Positions 1 through 5,498 of a stretch of 7,836 nt of DNA are shown piece after piece. How positions within the stretch are numbered: the stretch's first letter is position 1; every line of letters begins with the position of its first letter. Position numbers and translations under genes: made by a program. The notes beneath the pieces are model-generated. The model did not search any database. It was not told where the DNA came from and was given only the letters and a program-made list of their open reading frames with translations. Source of the DNA: an uncultured Clostridia bacterium (GTDB lineage: Bacteria; Bacillota; Clostridia; Christensenellales; Borkfalkiaceae); contig CAMUNT010000029.1 of the NCBI GenBank assembly GCA_947090365.1, positions 1 to 7,836 on the forward strand. Reading direction: 5' to 3'.

Positions 1-50
1 GGACCAATCGGTTATGAGCCGACCGCTCTAACCAACTGAGCTAAAGGCCC
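1..50 (-). tRNA. tRNA with CAT anticodon, probably tRNA-Ile2, partial at its 3' end
   Basis: Read on the minus strand, the sequence starts GGGCCTTTAGCTCAGTTGG and gives a 7-nt acceptor strand, T8-A9, a D arm (GCTC/GAGC), an anticodon stem GTCGG/CCGAT and the loop CTCATAA, so the anticodon is CAT. The variable loop follows and the window ends before the T arm and acceptor 3' strand. The body (CCTTTAGCTCAGTTGGTTAGAGC, with CGGCTCATAACCG in the anticodon arm) resembles the Firmicutes Ile2 tRNA, whose C34 is converted to lysidine by TilS so that it reads AUA, more than the elongator Met tRNA. The missing 3' part prevents a firm choice. A promoter lies immediately upstream at 72-100. Confidence 0.9.
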
Positions 51-71
51 TTAAATCATTAACGCTTAATT

Positions 72-100
72 ATAATAATATAACCGTAAATTTTTGTCAA
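72..100 (-). promoter_or_regulatory. Sigma-A-type promoter for the CAT tRNA
   Basis: On the minus strand TTGACA (95-100) is followed after 17 nt by TATTAT (72-77), with a start expected near 65, about 15 nt before the tRNA. A better-matching TATAAT overlaps but has a 20-nt spacer. No terminator is visible between the small ORF ending at 132 and this promoter, so some read-through into the tRNA is possible. Confidence 0.7.
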
Positions 101-131
101 GTAATTTCAAAAGAATTTTATTATAAATTTT

Positions 132-287
132 TTATTTACCGTCATTATTTTTTGAAGAGTTTTCGACAGGGTTTTCCTCCTCTTCATCCGTTAAAGCTTC
201 AAGCATTTTTAATATTTCTTCTTCGCTTAATTCTTCCATATTCGGGGCAAGCTTGCCGTAGGCAAGCTTATCGTGATGTATAGTCAT
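132..287 (-). CDS. Small acidic hypothetical protein (51 aa), probably leaderless
   Basis: I do not recognise a named family. The frame is open from an ATG at 314, but that codon lies inside the spacer of a consensus promoter (294-322), so the ATG at 287, the predicted transcription start, is the more credible start. The resulting 51-residue product begins MTIHHDKLAYGKLAP and continues with an acidic, probably helical segment (EELSEEEILKMLEAL) and a Glu/Asn-rich tail. There is no signal peptide or membrane segment. No Shine-Dalgarno sequence precedes ATG 287 or the internal Met codon near 242. Codons for KLAYGKLA contain a perfect 9-bp inverted repeat with a 3-nt loop. The product could be a real microprotein, or the promoter could serve an untranslated RNA. 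Role unknown. Confidence 0.55.
   Translation of the reverse strand: MTIHHDKLAYGKLAPNMEELSEEEILKMLEALTDEEEENPVENSSKNNDGK
249..269. repeat. Perfect 9-bp triloop palindrome inside the small ORF
   Basis: AAGCTTGCC (249-257) and GGCAAGCTT (261-269) are exact reverse complements around the 3-nt loop GTA. It lies about 18 nt into the predicted leaderless transcript and encodes the local repeat KLAYGKLA. The core CCGTAGG also forms the tip of the hairpin at 4956-4974. Confidence 0.75.
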
Positions 288-293
288 ATATTT

Positions 294-322
294 ATTATAA
301 CCCGAAAAATGCAAAAAGTCAA
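294..322 (-). promoter_or_regulatory. Near-perfect sigma-A promoter abutting the small ORF
   Basis: On the minus strand TTGACT (317-322) is followed after exactly 17 nt by TATAAT (294-299). A 6-nt discriminator puts +1 at about 287, the A of an ATG. The -35 box overlaps the A/T arm of the terminator hairpin at 321-352, so termination of upstream transcription and initiation here share bases. Confidence 0.8.
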
Positions 323-353
323 AAAAAGAAGCCCCGAAGGGCTTCTTTTTTTG
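306..353. terminator. Bidirectional terminator cassette, copy A
   Basis: A-rich arm 321-334 pairs perfectly with T-rich arm 339-352 (GC-rich part GAAGCCC/GGGCTTC) around the loop CGAA, giving an intrinsic terminator in both directions. The 48-nt cassette including the upstream flank AAAATGCA is duplicated at 535-582. Its A-rich end supplies the -35 box of the promoter at 294-322. Confidence 0.8.
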
Positions 354-385
354 TTACTGTATATTTAATTAGTCTTCCTTGTAAT

Positions 386-521
386 GTTCAGGGATTAAAA
401 AAGTAGCTTGCCAATAAATATGATAATTTTAATTTTGTGTTTGCTTATGAGAAACACCTCATCCACCGCAAGCGGTCCCCCTTCCCCCAAGGGGAAGGTT
501 TGAGGGACGGTTCAGGGATTA
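386..521. repeat. 12-nt direct repeat flanking the GC-rich element
   Basis: GTTCAGGGATTA occurs at 386-397 and again at 510-521, on either side of the folded element at 457-505. The copies are 124 bp apart. They may reflect duplication of flanking DNA or recombination between the two terminator cassettes just outside them. Confidence 0.45.
457..505. repeat. GC-rich folded interspersed repeat
   Basis: CCTCA (457-461) can pair with TGAGG (501-505) to enclose two hairpins: ACCGC/GCGGT (465-476, loop AA) and CCTTCCCC/GGGGAAGG (480-498, loop CAA). The result is a three-way junction in otherwise AT-rich DNA. Elements with a CTTCCCC...GGGGAAGG core are, to my knowledge, scattered between genes in many gut Clostridia assemblies and often yield spurious ORF calls; one such frame crosses this block. 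The neighbouring stretch 354-456 is AT-rich and I see no gene in it. Confidence 0.6.
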
Positions 522-534
522 GCGGTTGGGCAGT

Positions 535-582
535 AAAATGCAGAAAGTCAAAAAAAGAAGTCCCGCAGGACTTCTTTTTTTG
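535..582. terminator. Bidirectional terminator cassette, copy B (end of lipoprotein gene)
   Basis: Arms 550-563 and 568-581 pair perfectly (GAAGTCC/GGACTTC plus A/T runs) around the loop CGCA. On the minus strand it lies 34 nt after the stop codon of the lipoprotein gene and is well placed as its terminator. It matches copy A (306-353) at 44 of 48 positions; the two stem differences (332/561 and 341/570) compensate each other, so both stems remain perfect. Confidence 0.85.
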
Positions 583-615
583 GTTTGATTATATCTTCTG
601 TTTGTACAGTTCAAA

Positions 616-3600
616 TTACTCTGCAGTGACCGTCAATGAAGTAATGCTGAAATGTTTACCGGAATAGGTGTTTCCGTCGTGAGCTATCTCAATGGTTGCA
701 AAAGCAGTTTCGGAAGTTATTTCAAGGGTCGTTTTGCCGTCAAACGTAAAATCACCTAACGCTTTACCCGTAGGAGTAGTACCGCTTATAGTTTTAACTA
801 CGTTACCTGCCGCATCCTTTAAAATAATCTGAACATACGCCATAGCGTTACTGGTTGAAGTTGTGAAGCCTTTCATATCGATAGTAGCTTTTTTTGCACT
901 ACCGGACAACGTTAACGTCAAAGGATGAGCAGCATCAATTTTCGTACCCGCAACCCCGTCTGCCGTTGTATTTGAACCTGCTGAATTTTTATTCCATACT
1001 GTTGACCCGTCTGCTTTATCGCCGTGAGTATAGGTATAAGTTACAGCCGTCTTAACCGATACAGTTACAACACACTCTGCATAAGCGTCCGTACCGTCAA
1101 GGCTTGCCCTGATAGTGAACGTTCCCTCTTTAAGAGCAGAACCGCGACCGTATGTGTCGTCACCTTCGAAATCGGTCATATCGGTAGCCACTACGCCATC
1201 TTCACAGATTACCGTCCAGGTAATACCCGTGTACTGAGTTCCGTTCGGTGTTGCGTTAAGTTCAAAATCGTCATTGACAAAGAGTGATAACGCTTCGTGA
1301 TCGAGAGTGATTGCCGTTGCGGATTTTTCCTCTACTTTTACATTAACGGTTTTTTCAAGAACCGTCGTACCGTCGCGCTTCGTTACGGATACTTTAATCT
1401 GAGCGGAACCCGCGCCGATAACGGTAACTAAACCGTTTTCATCAACGGATACAGCTTCATTTCCCGTAACAACGCTCCAAGCTAACGTGGATAAATCTAC
1501 GTCGTTAGGCTCTGTACCGTTTTCAGAAGTAAGCGCATATCCAAGTTGAAGCGACTTACCCTCGATAGTTACTTTCTCCGTAACGGGGGCGCCGTCCTTT
1601 GTGATATCTATTCCGGTTGCAACAACAGCAGGTGCCTTGTAATTATCGGTAACAACCAACGAGCCGATACGGCAAGTTCCGTTAGTTACACAGAACGTAT
1701 AGGCACCGCTTTCTGCAATGTCAAACGTGTATACCTGATAAGTTTTGGAATACATAGTATAAACATTATCCGCTTCCGAGAAATCAGAATTTTCAGCCTT
1801 TGCATTATACTTTGCAACAAGCTTGTTGCCCTTACTGTCTTTCAGATAGAAAGTCGTATAAGTTGTATTACCGCCACCGCGGACAGCTACTGCAAACGTG
1901 CCGGTACCGCTTAACGTAACGGTGAATGCATCGGGTGTATCAGAATTTGCCACGCACTGAATTATGCCACCGCTGTATCCGGATACTAAACCTGCATCGG
2001 TATCCGTACGATACTGTACTCTGCTTGTATTGGTAGGGTTACCTTGTTGATCTTTACTTTCGTAAATAATAGGCCTAATAAACTCATTTACGCCGGTTAA
2101 AGAAAGTAACGCGGCCTTGTCAGCAGTTGTTTTGTCAATCTTCGACCAGTCGAAAGAATGCACGTCGTTAAACTTTACAGCCGAAACCGTCCTGAAAAAT
2201 ACTTCGACGTTGCCGTAAACTGCGGACGCTTCGTATTTTGCAGTGAACTCAGCGTCTGCGTACAGGTTGCCGTCGTCGGGGTCGATCATTTCGTTATCAC
2301 CGAAGGGATCGCCGATAGCCGTAACGTCGAGCGCTTCGCCGTAAATAACGGTTAAACCTTCAATAACGGTTCCGTTAACGGAAACGGTGTAAGTTTTTTC
2401 TTCAAGCTGAACTGTAAGCCAAGTGTCGTAAACGGTCAAGGTTTCGTTATATTTTGCAAGAACCTTTGCCGCAGTGTCGCACTCGGCCAAATCAAGTACG
2501 GGAGCATTTTCGTGATTTTTAAGCTCTTCCGCAAATGTGGCGTCTTTAACTTTTGCAAGCTGTGCCGTCTTGTGAGCTTCGAAATCTCCGTTAACCTTTT
2601 CTATTGCCTGTTCGAGTGTCAGACCTGCAATTTCAAGCTGTTCCCGAATTTTCGCAATTGCCGAATCCTTTGCCGCGGAAATAAAGGTTACGTAGTATTC
2701 TGCGCTTTCACTGTTAGTGAAGTCGCCTTCCAGAACACCTTCTGCAAGTATTTCGGCGGTAACCGCGTCTTTTGCGACGTTAATTGCTTCAATAACAGCT
2801 TCATCGGTAACATCGGCGAGAAGTTCGGCAACCTTTGCGTCGAAGTCCGCCTTAGCCAAAGCCGCTTGCTTAGCAATCATAGTTGCATCGTCGTCGATTG
2901 CCTCCAAAGCGGTGCGCTTAGTTTCGATTACCCTGTCAATTGTCGCAATTGCATCTGCATAGCTGTCGTAGTCTTTTACGTTTTCGAAAATCGAGTCATC
3001 TCCAAGCTGCATAGCTGCCATATATTCTTCTGAATTTATCTTATAATTATCATAATTAAATTCCTTTAAAAGAGCTTCAAATCTTGCCTGGGCATATTCT
3101 TCGAAGAGAGTCTGGTCACCTTTAATGCCTTCCATTGCAGTAATAAACGCTTTGAGAGTTTCACCCGCTTCAACTCCCTCACCGGGAACGGTGAGCTTTG
3201 CGGGGTCGGTTTCGTCAACGACCGCTTTAAGAGCCTTGTCGTAAGCAGCTTTATTCTGCGTGTAGTCGGCTGCGGGATAGTTTGCGTTAATCCACTTAAA
3301 AGCGCCCTGCTGTACGTCGCCAGCAACGAGGTCCATTGCCTTAACCGCGCCGTTATAAGCATCGTAAGCCATAACGTGGTCGGTTACGGTTTCTGCGTTT
3401 ATCGCACCTTTACCGCCATTGAGCGCAACGGTAAGGTCTGCCTTTGCATCGTCGCCTGCGTGGGTAGCTCCCTCGCCTTCGGTCATTTTCGTGAATTTAG
3501 CGTCAAGCTTGCCTGCAAGAGCCGTCTTGTAATCAGCAAGCGAAACGGCCGTTCCGCAGACTGCGATATTATCAATCGTGTTGGGACGTTTACCGCTGTT

Positions 3601-4875
3601 GGAAGTCATAACGGTGAAGCCCGTAATTGCGTCGGTTACGTCAGCCTTGTCGGTAAACACGGCTTTGCCGTTAATTTTCAACGTTAAAGTTTTAGCGGAT
3701 AAATCGAACTTAAATTCAACACCGTTAACCGCATCGGGCACACAAGGAACTGCGGTGTCGGCTTCAACTACCGTACCGTTGATTGTGAACCTGAAACTAC
3801 CGGTACTCATAGCCATAATTTCAACGACTTTGCTTCCCTGATTGTAGAAGTTTACGTTGTTGTACGCGGGGTTGCTTGTGCCGGGAGGGTTACCTTTCAT
3901 CGTGAACTCGAAATAGCCCTCCACAGTTCCCGAAACGATACCGAAATCTACTATCGCGCCGATATTACCGCCACCGCTTTCAGCGCCTATCGTAAGAGCG
4001 CCGCCCGCTACGTCGTAAGCTTTGTCAACGTCAACGTAGATACCCTTATTGCCGTAAACTCCGCCGTGAACGCCTATATCGTCCTTGGTCTTAGTTGAGA
4101 AATCTTCGGAAATGAGATTATCTTCGCGGGCCGAAAGCTTATCGAACTGAGATTCCGCCCTCCACTTAGCCTTAATAGTTATATCGGAGTTTACAGGTGT
4201 GTTTTCGAAATCAAAGTCAATGTTTAACTCGTCAACCCAGCCAACGAATACGAAGTTCTGTTTGGTGGGTTCGGTTGCGGGTTTGGTCACCTTACCGCCG
4301 TTCTTTACCTTTATTGCAGGGAACTCGCCTTCACCGCCGTCAAGGTCGAACGTTACCGTAAACTCGGTATCGGGGGTAACGGTTCCGCCCTCTTCCTTCC
4401 ACTTTGCGTGAAGGGTTACGTCCGCGTCAAAGGTCTTTGTTGCCAGATTAACGGGAGATCCGCTGAGGTCGGCTTTTTCATACCAACCCTCGAACGTGTA
4501 ACCCGTTTTCGTGGTCGTAACCGCGGTTACTTTACCGCCCTTATCGATCGTCTGGGCCGCAACTGCGGTTCCGCCGTTGGTGTTGAACGTAACGGTTACC
4601 TTGCCTACGGGCTCTGGAGTTTTTACCGCGTCGCACTTTCCGCAAGTGTCGTCCGCGTCCCAAGCGTGCGCTTCGTTCTTAATTTCAGGCGCGTCACAGC
4701 CGTCTACGCCGCAAGTACCGGTATGCGTACCGTCGCCGTTGTCAACCCAGGTATAGCTGTGCTGATGCCCGCCGTTATCGCCGTCGCAGCTGTCACAGCC
4801 CGCTACTGCCGCCAAACCCGTACTCATTACCGTAGCAACGACGAACGACGACAGTACTTTTGTCCATTTTTTCAT
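616..4875 (-). CDS. Large modular cell-surface lipoprotein with InlB, LamG-like and Ig-like domains
   Basis: This 1419-residue protein is predicted to be lipid-anchored outside the cell membrane. Residues 1-26 are a signal peptide ending in lipobox AVAGC, with Cys27 as the modified residue. A Cys/His-rich segment follows (His39, 51, 70; Cys55, 60, 78, 81), then two InlB-type repeats (about 92-160 and 172-239, with TVTFNTNGG, FEGW and AKW hallmarks). A LamG/concanavalin-like beta domain spans about 253-443 and a long Ala/Glu/Lys-rich helical region about 445-826. The rest is a beta-rich linker to 897, a beta-sandwich at 902-1079, two Big_2-like domains (1084-1182 and 1185-1275) and a C-terminal beta-sandwich (1278-1419). 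No catalytic motif, LPXTG or SLH anchor is evident. The start follows GGAGG (4883-4887) by 7 nt. Domain types suggest adhesion or glycan binding; this is inference. Confidence 0.9.
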   Translation of the reverse strand: MKKWTKVLSSFVVATVMSTGLAAVAGCDSCDGDNGGHQHSYTWVDNGDGTHTGTCGVDGCDAPEIKNEAHAWDADDTCGKCDAVKTPEPVGKVTVTFNTNGGTAVAAQTIDKGGKVTAVTTTKTGYTFEGWYEKADLSGSPVNLATKTFDADVTLHAKWKEEGGTVTPDTEFTVTFDLDGGEGEFPAIKVKNGGKVTKPATEPTKQNFVFVGWVDELNIDFDFENTPVNSDITIKAKWRAESQFDKLSAREDNLISEDFSTKTKDDIGVHGGVYGNKGIYVDVDKAYDVAGGALTIGAESGGGNIGAIVDFGIVSGTVEGYFEFTMKGNPPGTSNPAYNNVNFYNQGSKVVEIMAMSTGSFRFTINGTVVEADTAVPCVPDAVNGVEFKFDLSAKTLTLKINGKAVFTDKADVTDAITGFTVMTSNSGKRPNTIDNIAVCGTAVSLADYKTALAGKLDAKFTKMTEGEGATHAGDDAKADLTVALNGGKGAINAETVTDHVMAYDAYNGAVKAMDLVAGDVQQGAFKWINANYPAADYTQNKAAYDKALKAVVDETDPAKLTVPGEGVEAGETLKAFITAMEGIKGDQTLFEEYAQARFEALLKEFNYDNYKINSEEYMAAMQLGDDSIFENVKDYDSYADAIATIDRVIETKRTALEAIDDDATMIAKQAALAKADFDAKVAELLADVTDEAVIEAINVAKDAVTAEILAEGVLEGDFTNSESAEYYVTFISAAKDSAIAKIREQLEIAGLTLEQAIEKVNGDFEAHKTAQLAKVKDATFAEELKNHENAPVLDLAECDTAAKVLAKYNETLTVYDTWLTVQLEEKTYTVSVNGTVIEGLTVIYGEALDVTAIGDPFGDNEMIDPDDGNLYADAEFTAKYEASAVYGNVEVFFRTVSAVKFNDVHSFDWSKIDKTTADKAALLSLTGVNEFIRPIIYESKDQQGNPTNTSRVQYRTDTDAGLVSGYSGGIIQCVANSDTPDAFTVTLSGTGTFAVAVRGGGNTTYTTFYLKDSKGNKLVAKYNAKAENSDFSEADNVYTMYSKTYQVYTFDIAESGAYTFCVTNGTCRIGSLVVTDNYKAPAVVATGIDITKDGAPVTEKVTIEGKSLQLGYALTSENGTEPNDVDLSTLAWSVVTGNEAVSVDENGLVTVIGAGSAQIKVSVTKRDGTTVLEKTVNVKVEEKSATAITLDHEALSLFVNDDFELNATPNGTQYTGITWTVICEDGVVATDMTDFEGDDTYGRGSALKEGTFTIRASLDGTDAYAECVVTVSVKTAVTYTYTHGDKADGSTVWNKNSAGSNTTADGVAGTKIDAAHPLTLTLSGSAKKATIDMKGFTTSTSNAMAYVQIILKDAAGNVVKTISGTTPTGKALGDFTFDGKTTLEITSETAFATIEIAHDGNTYSGKHFSITSLTVTAE

Positions 4876-4928
4876 TCAAAATCCTCCATAAATTTCGGGG
4901 TCGGGTTTTTATTGCCGATAAGCTCTTA

Positions 4929-4974
4929 CGTACGGCGGAACGCCGTACGAGGGGGTTTTATCCGTAGGATAAAA
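4929..4974. repeat. Two triloop hairpins in the lipoprotein mRNA leader
   Basis: CGTACGGCG (4929-4937) pairs with CGCCGTACG (4941-4949) around GAA, and TTTTATCC (4956-4963) pairs with GGATAAAA (4967-4974) around GTA. Both are perfect and lie between the promoter (5000-5028) and the ribosome binding site (4883-4887). No known riboswitch or T-box features are visible. They may stabilise the mRNA, bind a regulator, or be members of an interspersed palindrome family. Confidence 0.7.
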
Positions 4975-4999
4975 AGCCTTCCCGCATTATATCGGGTTT

Positions 5000-5028
5000 A
5001 TTTTATCACATATTTTGTTATTTGTCAA
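5000..5028 (-). promoter_or_regulatory. Sigma-A promoter of the lipoprotein gene
   Basis: On the minus strand TTGACA (5023-5028) is followed after 17 nt by TAAAAT (5000-5005). Transcription would start near 4993 and give a 5' leader of about 118 nt with two hairpins before GGAGG. A further TATAAT at 4986-4991 has no good -35 partner. Confidence 0.8.
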
Positions 5029-5117
5029 CATTATGGACACTTTTCGACAAAGGATATTTATGGATTTTTCGGATAGGAAAAGTTTGGAAATTTTACAAAG
5101 ACGGCGGTATCCGGGAA
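5029..5117. other. AT-rich spacer with no recognised gene
   Basis: This 89-bp stretch between the lipoprotein promoter and the first terminator hairpin shows no ribosome binding site, RNA fold or repeat that I can support. A short plus-strand frame passes through it but also reads across the hairpin at 5118-5155 and the nested repeat, so I do not call it. Confidence 0.5.
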
Positions 5118-5155
5118 ATAAAACGGAGAGTGGAAAAACCCACTCTCCGTTTTAT
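5118..5155. terminator. Strong bidirectional terminator hairpin 1
   Basis: Arms 5118-5133 and 5140-5155 form a perfect 16-bp stem (core AACGGAGAGTGG/CCACTCTCCGTT, A/T-rich base) around the loop AAAAAC. It is directly followed at 5150-5164 by a 15-nt sequence that recurs at 5355-5369 beside the second hairpin. On the minus strand it would separate transcripts from the nested repeat side from the lipoprotein promoter. Confidence 0.75.
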
Positions 5156-5164
5156 GGTTGAGGC
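5150..5164. repeat. TTTTATGGTTGAGGC direct repeat, copy 1 (tRNA-end-like)
   Basis: TTTTATGGTTGAGGC is identical at 5150-5164 and 5355-5369. On the minus strand it reads GCCTCAACC followed by the A/T-rich base of a terminator hairpin. At 5355-5369 it is part of a tRNA acceptor end. Here the upstream T-arm half is interrupted: CAAATCCCGT and GCCTCAACC are separated by 24 nt instead of 1. It may be an eroded older attachment remnant. Confidence 0.6.
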
Positions 5165-5174
5165 AGTCGTATCG

Positions 5175-5307
5175 AAGGCGCAAGCCTTACGGGATTTGCG
5201 CCTTGAGCGGCGCGCACAGTAAACAGTCCACAGGACTGTTTATTCGACGGTAGAACCCGTCGAACTGCGCAAAACTGTGTTTTGCTTGCCTCCCCTCAAA
5301 TCCCGTA
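5175..5307. repeat. Nested multi-hairpin element of unknown function
   Basis: An 11-bp outer stem (TACGGGATTTG, 5188-5198; CAAATCCCGTA, 5297-5307) encloses three perfect hairpins. These are 5220-5229/5233-5242 (10 bp, loop ACA), 5243-5250/5257-5264 (8 bp) and 5269-5275/5279-5285 (7 bp, loop TGT). A short stem GCGCA/TGCGC (5212-5216/5266-5270) can hold the first two together. A competing 9-bp hairpin (5175-5183/5196-5204) uses one side of the outer stem, so two alternative folds exist. It resembles a structured RNA or a palindromic mobile repeat. No ORF or promoter is evident inside it. Confidence 0.65.
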
Positions 5308-5322
5308 TTGCCTAACAAAGAA

Positions 5323-5360
5323 ATAAAAAGCAGGGCAACAACAGTTGTCCTGCTTTTTAT
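5323..5360. terminator. Strong bidirectional terminator hairpin 2, beside the attachment site
   Basis: Arms 5323-5339 and 5344-5360 pair over 17 positions with one G-T wobble (outer part ATAAAAAGCAGG/CCTGCTTTTTAT) around AACA. On the minus strand it immediately follows the tRNA-like CCA end and ends in a T-rich tail, as expected for a tRNA terminator. It now also lies downstream of the integrase gene and would stop element transcripts from entering host DNA. Confidence 0.8.
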
Positions 5361-5388
5361 GGTTGAGGCGACGGGATTTGAACCCGTA
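5358..5388 (-). other. tRNA 3'-end fragment, likely attachment-site half (attL/attR)
   Basis: On the minus strand this reads a T arm (ACGGG, loop TTCAAAT, CCCGT), acceptor strand CGCCTCA, discriminator A and CCA. No complementary 5' acceptor half (such as NGAGGCG) or anticodon arm is found upstream; instead there is element sequence and the integrase gene. This is the pattern left when a tyrosine recombinase integrates into the 3' end of a tRNA gene and the element end restores an intact copy. The tRNA identity cannot be fixed; position 72 is A, implying an unusual 1:72 pair. A second, broken copy of the acceptor end lies at 5150-5164. Confidence 0.7.
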
Positions 5389-5477
5389 TTTCAACCTGAA
5401 AAGCGCCTGATTTATGCCTAAAATCGGGCATTTTCTTTACTGTTAGGGGTTTTAAACGTTCTTATTATGTAATAATT

Positions 5478-5495
5478 GGGGGCAATTTCGGGGGC
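5478..5495. repeat. Candidate integrase arm-binding direct repeat
   Basis: GGGGGC at 5478-5483 recurs at 5490-5495 with a 12-bp period, separated by AATTTC. It lies between the integrase stop codon and the tRNA-end fragment, where arm-type binding sites for tyrosine recombinases usually sit. It is short and could be chance. Confidence 0.4.
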
Positions 5496-5498
5496 CGA

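Noticed and set aside
437..667. Plus-strand 76-codon frame over the GC-rich repeat
   Set aside because: It reads across a folded repeat and a terminator hairpin, has no ribosome binding site, and overlaps the 3' end of the lipoprotein gene. It looks like a typical spurious frame from an intergenic repeat.
2512..3033. Plus-strand 173-codon frame, Cys/Phe-rich
   Set aside because: It is antisense to the helical region of the lipoprotein; its odd composition is what the complement of Ala/Glu/Lys-rich codons produces.
4408..5076. Plus-strand 222-codon frame antisense to the lipoprotein start
   Set aside because: It is a shadow of the lipoprotein coding frame; it crosses the leader hairpins and the promoter, with no ribosome binding site or recognisable domain.
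5022..5222. Plus-strand 66-codon frame
   Set aside because: It starts inside the lipoprotein promoter, passes through a perfect terminator hairpin and the nested repeat, and shows no ribosome binding site or protein-like conservation signal.
5175..5307. CRISPR array or retron-like RNA as explanation for the clustered hairpins
   Set aside because: The hairpins differ in sequence, lack regular spacing and spacers, and no cas or reverse transcriptase gene is in the window.
5361..5440. A complete tRNA gene next to the integrase
   Set aside because: Only the T arm, acceptor strand and CCA can be found. No 5' acceptor strand complementary to CGCCTCA and no anticodon arm is present upstream, so it is a fragment.
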